The notes below the pieces were generated by a model. That model searched no databases and was not told the origin of the DNA. It worked only from the letters and a program-made list of their open reading frames with translations. Positions 31,813-40,539 of a stretch of DNA of 64,000 nt are shown piece by piece. The stretch comes from Actinomadura latina NBRC 106108 (GTDB lineage: Bacteria > Actinomycetota > Actinomycetes > Streptosporangiales > Streptosporangiaceae), in contig NZ_BCQS01000003.1 of the NCBI RefSeq assembly GCF_001552195.1, positions 310,001 to 374,000 on the forward strand. Reading direction: 5' to 3'. Numbering within the stretch: the first letter of the stretch is position 1; each line of letters starts with the position of its first letter. The translations under genes and the position numbers were made by a program.

Positions 31813-32233
31813 TGCCCTTCTCCTCTGTTCGGAGCTCTTCGCGTCCCCGGGCGAGGCGAGACGTGCCCGTGCAATGGCGGGGAAAGGGCCGCGGGCCGGC
31901 GGCTGGCATGCAGGGCACTCGCGGTACGAGCGCCAGGGAGACCGAAGAAAACGATGAGCTTCGCAGCCTAGCGGGCGTTTGTGCTATTGCGGGGCAATAT
32001 GAGTCGCTTCGCTCCATAATGGCCGGACTTGGTCATCTTTGAGGATTGTGTAAACCTTTCACCGGGCATAAGCAGCCGAATCCGTGACCGGCAGATTGGC
32101 ATGGGTGCGACATGTCGCAGGGGCCGAAGAGAATTTGATCTACTCACTTTAAGTAGTCGACTGAATGCGCAGCGGGTAGATGCTGTGAGGAGCAGGGACC
32201 TCGTCGGGGTCCCCATGCCTCATGGAGGAAGAG
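31813..32233. promoter_or_regulatory. Divergent intergenic region with two small inverted repeats
   Basis: About 420 bp without a credible gene. TATTGC-GGG-GCAATA (31985-31999) is a perfect 6-bp inverted repeat, and CTACT-N7-AGTAG (32140-32156) is a second about 80 nt before the His-rich gene. The stretch near 31970-32080 is A/T-richer than its surroundings and probably carries promoters for both flanking genes. Confidence 0.45.
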
Positions 32234-32587
32234 ATGAGAATTTCGAACCCGCTGCGTTCGGCGGCGGTCACCGCCGCCAGCCTGGTCATGGCCGCGGGGC
32301 TGACCGCGTTCGCTCCCGCGACTTCGGCGAGCGCGGCGGAAACGGCCGCGGTGCGAACGGCCGCCGTTCAGCAGGGCGACGTTCAGCAGGGCGCGGGACA
32401 GGCGGCGTGGCGCGACTGCCCGCGCGGCACGTACTGGAACCGGTACCTGCACAAGTGCGTTTGTGTCCGTCACCACGGCCACCACGGCCACCACTGCAAG
32501 CACGGTCACCACCACGGGCACCACGGCCACCACCACGGGCACCACGGCCACCACCACGGCCATCACGGGCACCAGCACCAGAGGTAA
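32234..32587 (+). CDS. Small secreted His-rich protein
   Basis: 117 residues. Signal peptide (MRISNPLRSAAVTAASLVM, cleavage ASA-AET). The middle includes DCPRGTYWNRYLHKCVCV with three Cys. The C-terminal ~40 residues are almost only His and Gly (HHGHHGHHCKHGHHHGHH pattern), ending HGHQHQR. Such tails bind Ni, Zn, Cu or Co. ATG at 32234 follows GGAGGAAGAG. I saw no Zur, Nur or NikR box upstream. Role likely metal storage, buffering or wall metal binding; not provable from sequence. Confidence 0.8.
   Translation: MRISNPLRSAAVTAASLVMAAGLTAFAPATSASAAETAAVRTAAVQQGDVQQGAGQAAWRDCPRGTYWNRYLHKCVCVRHHGHHGHHCKHGHHHGHHGHHHGHHGHHHGHHGHQHQR
32468..32577 (+). repeat. CAC/GGC-type repeat encoding the His-Gly tail
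   Basis: Short imperfect units such as CACCACGGCCAC and CACCACGGGCAC repeat through the 3' part of the gene. Coding microsatellite; copy number is likely variable between strains. Confidence 0.7.
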
Positions 32588-32598
32588 CGAGCAGCATG

Positions 32599-32638
32599 GG
32601 CGTTCAGCCGTCCCGTCCGGACGGGACGGCTGAACGCC
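32599..32638. terminator. Perfect 40-bp palindrome, bidirectional terminator
   Basis: Arms 32599-32618 and 32619-32638 are perfectly complementary over 20 bp with no spacer. It lies between the convergent His-rich and Lrp genes, so terminator function is most likely. No T-run. Confidence 0.7.
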
Positions 32639-32642
32639 GGGC

Positions 32643-33095
32643 TCAGGTGGGCAGCGGCCGTTCGTCCACGACGTGCTTCATCACGAGCGTGGAGTTCAGC
32701 CGCTGCACACCGGGCAGGGCGCTCAGCACATCGTCCTCCAGCTCCTGGTACGCGGTGAGATCCGCGGTGACGATGCGCAGCAGGTAATCGGGGTCGCCGA
32801 ACAGCCGCTGCGCCTGGACGACCTCGGGCACGCGCGCGACCGCCTCCTCGAAACCGAGCAGTGTCTCCCGGTCCTCCTGCCGCATGGTGACGAAAACGAG
32901 CGCCTGGAAGGTCAGCCCGAGAGCGGCGGCGTCAACGACCGCCCGGTAGCCGCGAATGGCGCCGCTGCGCTCCAGTTCCCGCAGCCGCCGGTGGCACGGC
33001 GAGACGCTCAACCCGACCCGGGCCGCCAGTTCCGTGATCGTCAGGCGGCCGTTCTGCTGGAGTACAGCAAGGATCTTCCGGTCAATCGCGTCCAC
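32643..33095 (-). CDS. Lrp/AsnC family regulator
   Basis: 150 residues. N-terminal HTH (IDRKILAVLQQNGRLTITEL, AARVGLSVSPCHRRLRELE) followed by a RAM effector domain (about 65-145; FVTMRQED, QRLFGDPDYLLRIV). Lrp proteins form octamers and respond to amino acids. GTG at 33095 is chosen with GGAAGGAT upstream; the longer frame would overlap the divergent promoter. Divergent from a LysE-type exporter, the classic pairing where the regulator senses the amino acid that the exporter expels. Confidence 0.92.
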   Translation of the reverse strand: MDAIDRKILAVLQQNGRLTITELAARVGLSVSPCHRRLRELERSGAIRGYRAVVDAAALGLTFQALVFVTMRQEDRETLLGFEEAVARVPEVVQAQRLFGDPDYLLRIVTADLTAYQELEDDVLSALPGVQRLNSTLVMKHVVDERPLPT

Positions 33096-33205
33096 TGAGA
33101 AGATCCTTCCACAGAACCCGTATTTCAGAGACAAACTTGGGAACACCTTCCGGCCATTCGAGAATACGCTTCCCCGAACACCCGCCAAAGGGGAAGGGAA
33201 AGACC

Positions 33206-33817
33206 ATGGCGCCCGGCTCCGTACTCGCCTTCTGGTCGGTCGCGCTCCTGCTCATCGCCGTGCCGGGCCCGGACTGGGCGTTCACCATCGGCGCCGGCCT
33301 GCGCGGCCGTTCCGTCGTCCCCGCGGTGAGCGGGCTGGTCGCCGGCTACGCCGCCGTGACCCTCGTCGTCGCGGCGGGCGTCGGTGCGCTGGTCGCCGGC
33401 TCCCCGTCCGCCCTCACCGCTCTGACCCTGACCGGCGGCGCCTACCTCATCTGGCAGGGCGCGTCGACCTTCGCGCGCCCCGCCGCGCCCGGCACCGAAG
33501 CCGCGCCCGGCACCGACTGGGGCACCTTCCTGCGCGGCATCGGCGTCAGCGGCCTCAACCCCAAGGGCCTCCTGATCTTCCTGGCCCTCCTGCCGCAGTT
33601 CACCGACCCCGGCGGCAGCTGGCCCATCGCGGGCCAGATCGGCGTCCTCGGTCTCACCTTCATGGCCACCGGCGCCGTCTGGTACCTCTGCCTGGGCACT
33701 CTCACCCGGACCGTCCTGAACGGCACGCCCCACGGAACCCGCTTGATCACCCGCCTCTCCGGCGCCGCCATGATCGCCCTGGGCGGCTACTTGCTCCTAG
33801 ACCACGTCCTCGCCTGA
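33206..33817 (+). CDS. LysE/RhtB family amino-acid exporter
   Basis: 203 residues with about six membrane spans. The N-terminal signature VALLLIAVPGPDWAFTIGAGLRG matches the LysE/RhtB family (PGP motif), and the middle carries GIGVSGLNPKGLLIFLALLPQF (LNPKG..FFLALLPQF motif). Exports an amino acid or derivative by proton antiport. ATG at 33206 with GGGGAAGGGAAAG. Regulated most likely by the divergent Lrp protein. Confidence 0.92.
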   Translation: MAPGSVLAFWSVALLLIAVPGPDWAFTIGAGLRGRSVVPAVSGLVAGYAAVTLVVAAGVGALVAGSPSALTALTLTGGAYLIWQGASTFARPAAPGTEAAPGTDWGTFLRGIGVSGLNPKGLLIFLALLPQFTDPGGSWPIAGQIGVLGLTFMATGAVWYLCLGTLTRTVLNGTPHGTRLITRLSGAAMIALGGYLLLDHVLA

Positions 33818-33945
33818 CTCCGATTCGACGCGGGAATCCAGGTAGGGAGCTCCCGGGCGATCGGACGGCGCCAGCACGCGACCGCGGATCGCCGAGCACG
33901 CCGGCCGGGGGTGTCGTCGCCCGGCCGACGCGCATCGTTCGCGGT

Positions 33946-35121
33946 TCAGCGGTGGGTGAAGACCGGAGTCCAGGAGCCGGCCCGGTCGGAATGCTGGTAC
34001 CCGGTGAGCGGGGTGATCTTGCCCTTGAGGGTGACCAGCAGGAGCCGGTTGCGGAACTCGCCCTTGCCGGTGCACTTCTCGACGTCGCAGCCGATGGCGA
34101 ACAGCCGGCTGTCGTCGGCCCATGCCAGGGCCTGCTCGATCGGGAGGACCGCCACCTTCCGGCCGCTGTCCACGTTGGTGACGGTGACGGCGGGGCCGGG
34201 GCGCGGGCCGAAAGCGGGCAGCAGGGTGCCGTTCGGGGACAGGCCCGCCTCTGCGTCCTCGGTCTCCGCCTCGTGCGCGGGTGCGGACTGCCGCCGGCCG
34301 TCCGGGGCGTAGAAGACCTTGGTCGGGACGGTGGCGGTCGGCGCCCAGATCAGCTTGCCGTCCCGGCTCCACCCCAGGTCCTGCCGGTTGTTCGGGTTGT
34401 CGCGCATCCCCGGTAGGGCGTGGAACGCACCGGGCTCGGCCGCGCTGTTGACGACGTAGTAGCCCGTCCTCGGCGACTTCCTCGGATCGCCTCCCAGTGT
34501 GTCGGGGTTCGCGGCGTAGGACGTGAGGAGCAGCCGACGGGCGTCCGGCGACCAGGCGACGCCTCCGACCGGCTTGTCGACCTTGATCCAGCGCGTGACC
34601 TTGCGCGTCCTCATGTCGAGCACTCCGACCCGGGACGTGGGCAGCGGCCCCTGCAGAACGGCCGCGCGCTGCATGCCGGGCGCGACGCTGAGGTACGTCC
34701 AGTTCGTCTGCTCGTACATGCCCGTGGACGGGTTGTAGAGGTACCAGGTGCGGCGGAAAGTGCCCTTTATGGCGCCCATCGGGGTGTCGCTCGTGTAGTA
34801 GGCGGCCACGGCCATGTGCCCGGCGGCGACGAGGCGGCGGGGGAAGTCGCTGCCGAGGTCGGTGCGCAGGCTCGTGTCCGAGGACAGGGACGCGGGCTTG
34901 AACGCGACCTCGGAGGGCTCCGACCGCACGGGCCCGCCGGCGGAGAAGAGCGCGACGGCCGTCGCGCCGGCGAGGAGCGCGCTCGTCCCGCCGATCAGCG
35001 TGAACTTGAGGGAGCGGCGGCGGGTGCGTCCGCGCAGCGCGCGGTCGGCGAGGCCGACGGGGACGCGGGCCTCCGCGGCCCATTCGTCGAGCGTGCTTTT
35101 GACGATCGTTTCCGGCTTCAT
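33946..35121 (-). CDS. Membrane protein with beta-propeller-like domain, sigma-factor partner
   Basis: 391 residues. A cytoplasmic segment of ~38 residues ending in RRRSLK, one membrane helix (about 39-62, FTLIGGTSALLAGATAVALF), then a large extracytoplasmic domain with repeated strands of the WD40/TolB-like type (GVAWSPDARRLLLTSY, DLGWSRDGKLIWAP, AGLSPNGTLLPAF, ALAWADDSRLFAIG). It overlaps the upstream sigma-factor gene by 4 nt (ATGA), so both are made together. By position it may be an anti-sigma factor or sensor, but I see no zinc-binding HxxxCxxC motif. Confidence 0.75.
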   Translation of the reverse strand: MKPETIVKSTLDEWAAEARVPVGLADRALRGRTRRRSLKFTLIGGTSALLAGATAVALFSAGGPVRSEPSEVAFKPASLSSDTSLRTDLGSDFPRRLVAAGHMAVAAYYTSDTPMGAIKGTFRRTWYLYNPSTGMYEQTNWTYLSVAPGMQRAAVLQGPLPTSRVGVLDMRTRKVTRWIKVDKPVGGVAWSPDARRLLLTSYAANPDTLGGDPRKSPRTGYYVVNSAAEPGAFHALPGMRDNPNNRQDLGWSRDGKLIWAPTATVPTKVFYAPDGRRQSAPAHEAETEDAEAGLSPNGTLLPAFGPRPGPAVTVTNVDSGRKVAVLPIEQALAWADDSRLFAIGCDVEKCTGKGEFRNRLLLVTLKGKITPLTGYQHSDRAGSWTPVFTHR

Positions 35122-35633
35122 CGTCGAGCCTCCTCCGGCTTCGGGTCGTTCAGTTCGGGGGCGAGCTGGCGCAGGCGTGCGAGCGAGCGATGCGTCGTGC
35201 TGCGGACCGTCCCGACGCTGCAGCCGAGGATCCGCGCGACCTCCGCCTCGGGCAGGTCCTCGAAGAACCGCAGCACCAGCACCGCCCGCTGCTTGGCCGT
35301 GAGGCGCGCCAGGGCGTTGCGCACGGTCAGCTTCAGGTCGACCGCCGACGTGGCGTCGAGCCCGGCCTCGTCGGGGAGCGCAGCGACCCGCGTCTCGCGC
35401 CGCCGCCCCGCCCGCCGCCAGGTGCTGACCTGCTGGCGGTACATGGTCCGCCGCACGTACGGCTCGGGGTTGTCGACGCTGCTCCAGCGCGCCGCCGTCT
35501 TGGCGAGCGCGGACTGCAGAAGGTCCTCGGCCGCGTGCTGGTCGCCTCCGGCGAGCAGGTACGCCAGGCGCATCAGCGCCACCGACCTCGTCTCCACGAA
35601 CTCACGGAAATGTCGCTCTGATGCGGCATCCAT
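35118..35633 (-). CDS. SigE-family RNA polymerase sigma factor
   Basis: 171 residues. Region 2 (about 8-70: FREFVETRSVALMRLAYLLAGGDQHAAEDLLQ, ARWSSVDNPEPYVRRTMY) and region 4 (about 108-160: LTAKQRAVLVLRFFEDLPEAEVARILGCSVGTVRSTTHR) mark the SigE/ECF-like family with the ..VGTVRS.. recognition helix. It drives a small regulon, often its own operon. ATG at 35633 lies 5 nt after GGAGG. Co-transcribed with the membrane propeller protein. Confidence 0.92.
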   Translation of the reverse strand: MDAASERHFREFVETRSVALMRLAYLLAGGDQHAAEDLLQSALAKTAARWSSVDNPEPYVRRTMYRQQVSTWRRAGRRRETRVAALPDEAGLDATSAVDLKLTVRNALARLTAKQRAVLVLRFFEDLPEAEVARILGCSVGTVRSTTHRSLARLRQLAPELNDPKPEEARR

Positions 35634-35860
35634 CGTCACCTCCGGATTGCTGTCCCCCCTTCAGACGCCGCGAGCCGGTCCCCGCTATGCCTGGCGCATG
35701 TCGATCGTTCGTCATCCGGTAGGCCGAAGCTGGTCGAAAGTCGACCTAGACTTTGCGCCCGAGCACCCCACAGGTCATGATTTGCCTCACACAGGTCTCA
35801 TAAGTAAGTAATTACCCCCTGTGTACGGCGCGCAACGCTGGGGGACGAAAGGGAGGTTCT

Positions 35861-37135
35861 GTGGCGAACGAAGGTTCGACCACCAGCGGGCGCCCGTGGG
35901 CGGATCTGCCCAGGGAACTGGCGGATCACATGCGGCCGCACCTCGACGAGGTGGCGGACGACATGATCCAGGAGATCCAGACGCGCGTCAGGGAGTACGA
36001 CCGCCCCGGAGACGGCTCCTACTCGGGCACCCTGCGGCTCGCCGTCGAGCGCGTGCTCCACTACTTCGTGGACCGGGTGGCCGACCCGGCGCACGACCCC
36101 GCCCCGGTGACCGACTTCTTCCGCGCCATCGGCCGCGGCGAGGCCGGCGAGGGGCGCAGCCTCGACGCCATGCAGACCGCGATGCGGGTCGGCGGCATGG
36201 TGGCGTGGCGGCGGATGACCGAGGGCGCCGAGGCGCTGGAGGTGTCGCCGCGCACGCTCGGCGCCGTCGGCGAGGTGCTGATGCAGTTCCAGGACGAGCT
36301 GGCGCACGCCGCCGCCGAGGGGTTCTCCCAGGCCAAGGCCGCCGTCGCGGGCGAGATGCAGCGCCGCCGCAAGCGGCTGCTCGACCTGCTGTTCGCCGAT
36401 CCGCCCGCCGCGCAGGAGGCCATCGCCGACCTCGCCGCCGCCGCGCACTGGCCCATCCCGCGGACGATCGCCGCGGTCGCGCTCGGCCGGCACCAGGACG
36501 GCCGGCAGCCCGCGTTCCCGCCGGACGTCCTCGCCGACCTCACCCGGCGCACCCCCAGCCTGATCATCCCCGATCCGGACGGCCCCGGCCGCGCCAAGCT
36601 CGTCGACCGCGCCCTGGCCGGGACGCTCGCCGTCGTCGGCCCGACCGTCCCGCTGATGGAGGCGGCACGTTCCATCCAGTGGGCGCGCAAGACGCTGTGC
36701 CTCGTCCAGCGGGGCGTGATCGAGGAGGAGAGCGGCGTGATCCGCAGCGTGGAGCACATGTCCACGCTGATCCTGTTCCAGGACGAGGGCCTCATCACCT
36801 CGCTCGCCGACCTGCGCCTCGCGCCGCTCGCGCACCTGCGGCCGAGCCAGCAGGACCGGCTCGCCGAGACGCTGCTGGCCTGGCTTCAGTCGGGCCGCAA
36901 CGCCAACGAGGTCGCGATGCGGCTGCACGTCCACCCGCAGACGGTGCGGTACCGGCTGCGCCAGCTGGAGGAGCTGTTCGGCGACCAGCTGCTCGACCCG
37001 GACCTGCGCTTCGACCTGGAGATCGTGCTGCGCGCCCGCGCGCTGCTGGCCGACAACGCGGGCGAGCGGATCATCCCGCCGGCCCGTGAGGCGGTCGGCG
37101 ACTCCGGCGAGGTCGTCAGCATCCGCCGAACCTGA
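35861..37135 (+). CDS. PucR-type regulator with RsbRD-like N-terminus
   Basis: 424 residues. The N-terminal ~150 residues resemble the RsbT co-antagonist (RsbRD_N) fold (ELADHMRPHLDEVADDMIQEI, RAIGRGEAGEGRSLDAMQTAMRVGG). A central GGDEF-like PucR region follows, then a C-terminal PucR HTH (about 345-405: LAETLLAWLQSGRNANEVAMRLHVHPQTVRYRLRQLEELFG). The family includes regulators of purine use and, in Streptomyces, the fatty-acid regulator FasR; no fab genes are adjacent here. GTG start with GGGAGG. Regulon unknown. Confidence 0.85.
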   Translation: MANEGSTTSGRPWADLPRELADHMRPHLDEVADDMIQEIQTRVREYDRPGDGSYSGTLRLAVERVLHYFVDRVADPAHDPAPVTDFFRAIGRGEAGEGRSLDAMQTAMRVGGMVAWRRMTEGAEALEVSPRTLGAVGEVLMQFQDELAHAAAEGFSQAKAAVAGEMQRRRKRLLDLLFADPPAAQEAIADLAAAAHWPIPRTIAAVALGRHQDGRQPAFPPDVLADLTRRTPSLIIPDPDGPGRAKLVDRALAGTLAVVGPTVPLMEAARSIQWARKTLCLVQRGVIEEESGVIRSVEHMSTLILFQDEGLITSLADLRLAPLAHLRPSQQDRLAETLLAWLQSGRNANEVAMRLHVHPQTVRYRLRQLEELFGDQLLDPDLRFDLEIVLRARALLADNAGERIIPPAREAVGDSGEVVSIRRT

Positions 37136-37142
37136 CCCGCGG

Positions 37143-37367
37143 CTAGTTCCGGCGGGACGAGCGGAACCGCTCGGCGGTGGCGACGCGTTCGGCGAGCCTG
37201 GTCTGCGCGTCGCAGAGCAGCCACAGCTCGCCCTCGTCCGCCGCGACGACCTCTTCGAGGCAGCCGTTGAGGAGCTGGTAGTCCGACAACTGGGTGATCC
37301 GGGTGGCCCGCAGGCCCTTGTCCGAGCGCTCGCTGTGCCACCCGGGCATGCACATGATCACCGACAT
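37143..37367 (-). CDS. Small hypothetical protein
   Basis: 74 residues, soluble, mixed-charge (MSVIMCMPGWHSERSDKG start; GCLEEVVAADEGELWLLCDAQTRLAERV middle). I do not recognise a family. ATG at 37367 has GGGAG 9 nt upstream. It ends 7 nt from the PucR gene on the opposite strand and is divergent from the GntR gene. Real gene status is likely but not certain. Confidence 0.55.
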   Translation of the reverse strand: MSVIMCMPGWHSERSDKGLRATRITQLSDYQLLNGCLEEVVAADEGELWLLCDAQTRLAERVATAERFRSSRRN

Positions 37368-37519
37368 CGTGCGGGACTCCCTTGGTCGGCCTATGGTAGG
37401 TCTACCGTAGGGCCGCCCAGCGCTGCCCACAACGCGTTCGGCGGAACCCGGGAGGCCGCCGGGGCGGGTGGGATCTGTACGGTGTGAGGTCAGAGCAATG
37501 ACCCGGAGCAGGATCTGGT

Positions 37520-38269
37520 ATGCCGCGACCCCCCACGAAGGCACAGGTGATCTCCAACGCGCTCGCCGCCCGCATCGTCGAGGGCGAGCTGGACCCCGGC
37601 GCCTGGCTGCCGTCCGAGCGGCGGCTGGCCGGCGAGTACGGCGCCGACCGCTCGACCGTCCGGCGGGCGCTGCGGATGCTGGCCGAGGCGGGCCTCGTCC
37701 GGCTGCGGCACGGCGCGGGCGCGCAGGTCCGGACGGCGCCGAAGGTGCGCCGCGCGGCGGCCGACATCACCCGGCAGGTCGGCGAGTGGCGCGGCTTCCA
37801 CGTGTCGGCGCAGGAGGACGGCCGCCGGCCGTTCACGCGGACGACCGTGACCGAGGTCGAGGCCGACGAGCGGCTCGCGCCCCGGCTGGACGTCCCCGCC
37901 GGCACCCGGGTGCTGGAGCGGGCGCGCGTCCAGGGCGTGGAGGGGGAGCCGCCGGTCCAGACGGCGACGACCTGGATCATCGCGGAGGTCGTCGCGGAGA
38001 TCCCGGTGCTGCGGGAGGTCAACACGGGTCCGGGCGGGCTCTACTCGCGGCTGGAGGAGGCGGGCCACCGGATCACGTTCGAGGAGTCGGTGACGTGCCG
38101 GCTCCCGCGCGCGGACGAGCAGGAGACGCTGCGGATCGGCCCGGAGCAGCCCGTCCTGACGCTGTGGCGCCGCGCCTACGACCAGGACGACCGCGTCGTC
38201 GAGGTCACCCACCGGGTGGTGGTCGGCGACCGGCACGAACTCGTCTACCGCTACGGGTCGGGAGCGTGA
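37520..38269 (+). CDS. GntR/HutC family regulator (UTRA domain)
   Basis: 249 residues. N-terminal winged HTH (about 8-70: ISNALAARIVEGELDPGAWLPSERRLAGEYGADRSTVRRAL) followed by a UTRA ligand-binding domain (about 95-245: VLERARVQGVEGEPPVQTATTWI, TFEESVTCRLPRADEQETLRI, LTLWRRAYDQDDRVVEVTHRVV). Acts as a dimeric repressor. ATG with GGAGCAGGAT. Its stop overlaps the start region of the NUDIX gene, so the two are co-transcribed; the effector may relate to the nucleotide metabolite cleaved there. Confidence 0.9.
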   Translation: MPRPPTKAQVISNALAARIVEGELDPGAWLPSERRLAGEYGADRSTVRRALRMLAEAGLVRLRHGAGAQVRTAPKVRRAAADITRQVGEWRGFHVSAQEDGRRPFTRTTVTEVEADERLAPRLDVPAGTRVLERARVQGVEGEPPVQTATTWIIAEVVAEIPVLREVNTGPGGLYSRLEEAGHRITFEESVTCRLPRADEQETLRIGPEQPVLTLWRRAYDQDDRVVEVTHRVVVGDRHELVYRYGSGA

Positions 38270-38271
38270 GC

Positions 38272-38823
38272 ATGAGCGAGGAGCCCGCCGTCCGCCAGGT
38301 CGGCTCGCGCGTCGTCTACGAGAACCCGTGGATGGTCGTCCGGGAGGACGAGGTCGAGCGGCCGGACGGCTCGCGCGGCATCTACGGCGTCATCGACAAA
38401 CCCGACTTCGTGCTGGTCATCCCGGTGGAGGGCGACGGGTTCCACCTCGTCGAGGAGTACCGGTACCCGATCGGGAAGCGCACGTGGAACTTCCCGCAGG
38501 GCTCGGCCCCCGGCCGGCGGGACACCGACCCGGAGGAGCTGGCCCGCCGGGAGCTGGCCGAGGAGACGGGCCTGCGCGCCGGGACGCTGACGCACCTCGG
38601 GCGCCTGAACTGCGCGCACGGGATGAGCGGCCAGGGCTTCAACATCTTCGTCGCGTCCGATCTGGAGGCCGGGGAGGCCGACCGGGAGCCCGAGGAGCAG
38701 GACATGCGGCAGAAGTGGTTCTCGCGGGACGAGTTCAAGGCGCTGATCCGGGAGGGCCGCATCACCGACGACTCGACCATCGCCGCCTACGCCCTGCTCA
38801 TAATGGACGAGTCCGGCTCATGA
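38272..38823 (+). CDS. NUDIX hydrolase (ADP-ribose pyrophosphatase-like)
   Basis: 183 residues. Layout of the ADPRase group: YENPWMVVREDEVERPDGS, then FVLVIPVEGDGFHLVEEYRYP, then the Nudix box ending RELAEETGL. The core REXXEEXG is intact; the earlier box Glu is replaced by Thr (DTDPEELA), which may affect substrate or metal use. Cleaves a nucleoside-diphosphate-linked compound such as ADP-ribose. ATG at 38272 with GGGAG 8 nt upstream is preferred to the GTG at 38266. Ends overlap by 6 nt with the convergent DUF4173 gene. Confidence 0.88.
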   Translation: MSEEPAVRQVGSRVVYENPWMVVREDEVERPDGSRGIYGVIDKPDFVLVIPVEGDGFHLVEEYRYPIGKRTWNFPQGSAPGRRDTDPEELARRELAEETGLRAGTLTHLGRLNCAHGMSGQGFNIFVASDLEAGEADREPEEQDMRQKWFSRDEFKALIREGRITDDSTIAAYALLIMDESGS

Positions 38824-40539
38824 TGGACGAGGCGGGCTGAAGCAGTCCGCCGACTCGTCGATGGGGCGCCGCTCCAGGACCTTCCGGGCTTCGGCGCGGG
38901 ACAGGTTCGCGCTCATCGCCGGTTCGTTCTCGCTCAGCCCGAAGGCGATCTGGCGCAGCGCGCAGCTCCGCATCGGCTCGGGCAACTCGTCCAGGGCGGG
39001 CACGGCGTCGGCGGACAGGCCCCGCAGGTACGGGACGTCGATCTTGCCGGTCTCCTTGTACCGGGCGACGTTGTGCTCGGCGATGAACCGGTCCGGGTTG
39101 AGCACCGCGAGGACGATCAGCGCGACCGCCCCGCTGACGGCGACCGTGCGCGGCAGCCACGGGACGCGCCCCTTGACGACGCCGGCGACGGCCACGAGCA
39201 CCACGACGAAGCCGAGCCAGAGCTCGAAGGCGTGCACCCACAGCCGCAGCCTCGTCCAGCCGAACATCTGCTCGTACAGGTAGAGCCGCCGCAACGCGAC
39301 CGCGACGACGACGAGCGTCAGCGTGCACAGCAGCCCGAGGAGCACCCGGACCATGCCCTGGTCGCCCTTCGGCGCGTAGCGCTTGGCGACGGCGACGACG
39401 ACGAGCACGAGCACCGTCACGATGACGAGCTGGAAGAACCCCTGCCGCGCGTACTCGGCGTAGGTGAGGCCGGTCGAGCGCAGCAGCGCGTCCTTGTCGG
39501 CGGCGAGGAAGACGCCGGCCTGGATGGCGCAGAACACCAGGAAGAGCAGGTCGAGCGCGGCGATCGGCACCGCCCACGACCAGCGTCCGGCGGGCCTGCC
39601 GGGCTCCGGGCTCAGCACGCGCAGCGGCGGCGGCGCCTGCCCGAGGTACGCGCCGGCGGACGCCAGCAGCAGCGTCGCGACGCCCGTGAACCCGTACACG
39701 ATGACCGAGACCGCCGACACCTCGGGGACGAGCCCGGCGGCGAGGCTCCCGAACGCCGCGTCCGCGCCGACGAACAGCGCGCCGAACACCGCGAGCAGCC
39801 CGCCCGCGACGAGCGCCGTCCGGATGACCGGCCACGCGTTGCTCTTGTCGGACGTCACCGCCCCGTACGCGCCGCGTCCCGCCCACGGCAGCATGGCGCC
39901 TGCCGCGGGCAGCACCGCGAGCCCGCCGAACAGGACCTCCGGCCACGACCGCCCGCCGGACGCCGCGTACGAGCCGAGCGCGACGGCGAGCAGCAGCGCG
40001 GGGACGACGACCCACTCCGCCTCCCGCACCGCCGCGACCGCGGACAGCCCCACGGCGAGCAGCCCGAACACGATCGCCGTCCGGTTGACCTGCGCTTTCC
40101 GCTTCTCGGTGGCGGGCCGGACGACCCGTCCCGCCGACCACGCCGACGCCGCCGCCACATACGCGACGGCCGCGGCGGCGACGAGGACACCGACGCCCAG
40201 CAGCCCCTCCCGGAACTGGGGACCGACCGTGACGGCGCCGATCACCCCCGCGACCAGGGCGCCCACCACGAGCGACGGCGACATGGGCCGCGCGGGCCGC
40301 CGCCACGCCCGGAACAGCTTCTCGATCTTGGTCGGCTGGTAGACGAACGCCGGTGGGGGCGGCGGATACCCGGCCGGCCTCCCGTACGGCGGGTATCCCG
40401 GCCGCCCGTGGGCCGGCGGGTGACCGGCCACGACCGGCGCGGCGGCCGCGGCGGGCGGCGCGAACCCGCCCGCCGCCGGTGGTTGCTGGGCAGCGGCCTC
40501 GGCGGGCTCGGCCGGGTCCTCGGGCGGGTTGGTCGTCAT
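38818..40539 (-). CDS. DUF4173-type integral membrane protein
   Basis: 573 residues. An N-terminal Pro/Ala/Gly-rich cytoplasmic tail (about 1-75, many PPA and GYPP) is followed by around 12 membrane helices with the DUF4173 pattern (VYGFTGVATLLLASAGAYLGQ, FCAIQAGVFLAADKDALLRSTGLTYAEYARQGFFQLV, RLYLYEQMFGWTRLRLWVHAFELWLG, NPDRFIAEHNVARY). The C-terminal ~100 residues are soluble. Function unknown. ATG start overlaps the stop of the kinase gene by 4 nt, so it belongs to the response regulator-kinase operon and may be its target, sensor partner or effector. Confidence 0.85.
   Translation of the reverse strand: MTTNPPEDPAEPAEAAAQQPPAAGGFAPPAAAAAPVVAGHPPAHGRPGYPPYGRPAGYPPPPPAFVYQPTKIEKLFRAWRRPARPMSPSLVVGALVAGVIGAVTVGPQFREGLLGVGVLVAAAAVAYVAAASAWSAGRVVRPATEKRKAQVNRTAIVFGLLAVGLSAVAAVREAEWVVVPALLLAVALGSYAASGGRSWPEVLFGGLAVLPAAGAMLPWAGRGAYGAVTSDKSNAWPVIRTALVAGGLLAVFGALFVGADAAFGSLAAGLVPEVSAVSVIVYGFTGVATLLLASAGAYLGQAPPPLRVLSPEPGRPAGRWSWAVPIAALDLLFLVFCAIQAGVFLAADKDALLRSTGLTYAEYARQGFFQLVIVTVLVLVVVAVAKRYAPKGDQGMVRVLLGLLCTLTLVVVAVALRRLYLYEQMFGWTRLRLWVHAFELWLGFVVVLVAVAGVVKGRVPWLPRTVAVSGAVALIVLAVLNPDRFIAEHNVARYKETGKIDVPYLRGLSADAVPALDELPEPMRSCALRQIAFGLSENEPAMSANLSRAEARKVLERRPIDESADCFSPPRPS

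Noticed and set aside
32468-32577. Repeats in the His-rich gene as a CRISPR-like array
   Set aside because: In-frame coding microsatellite with no spacers.
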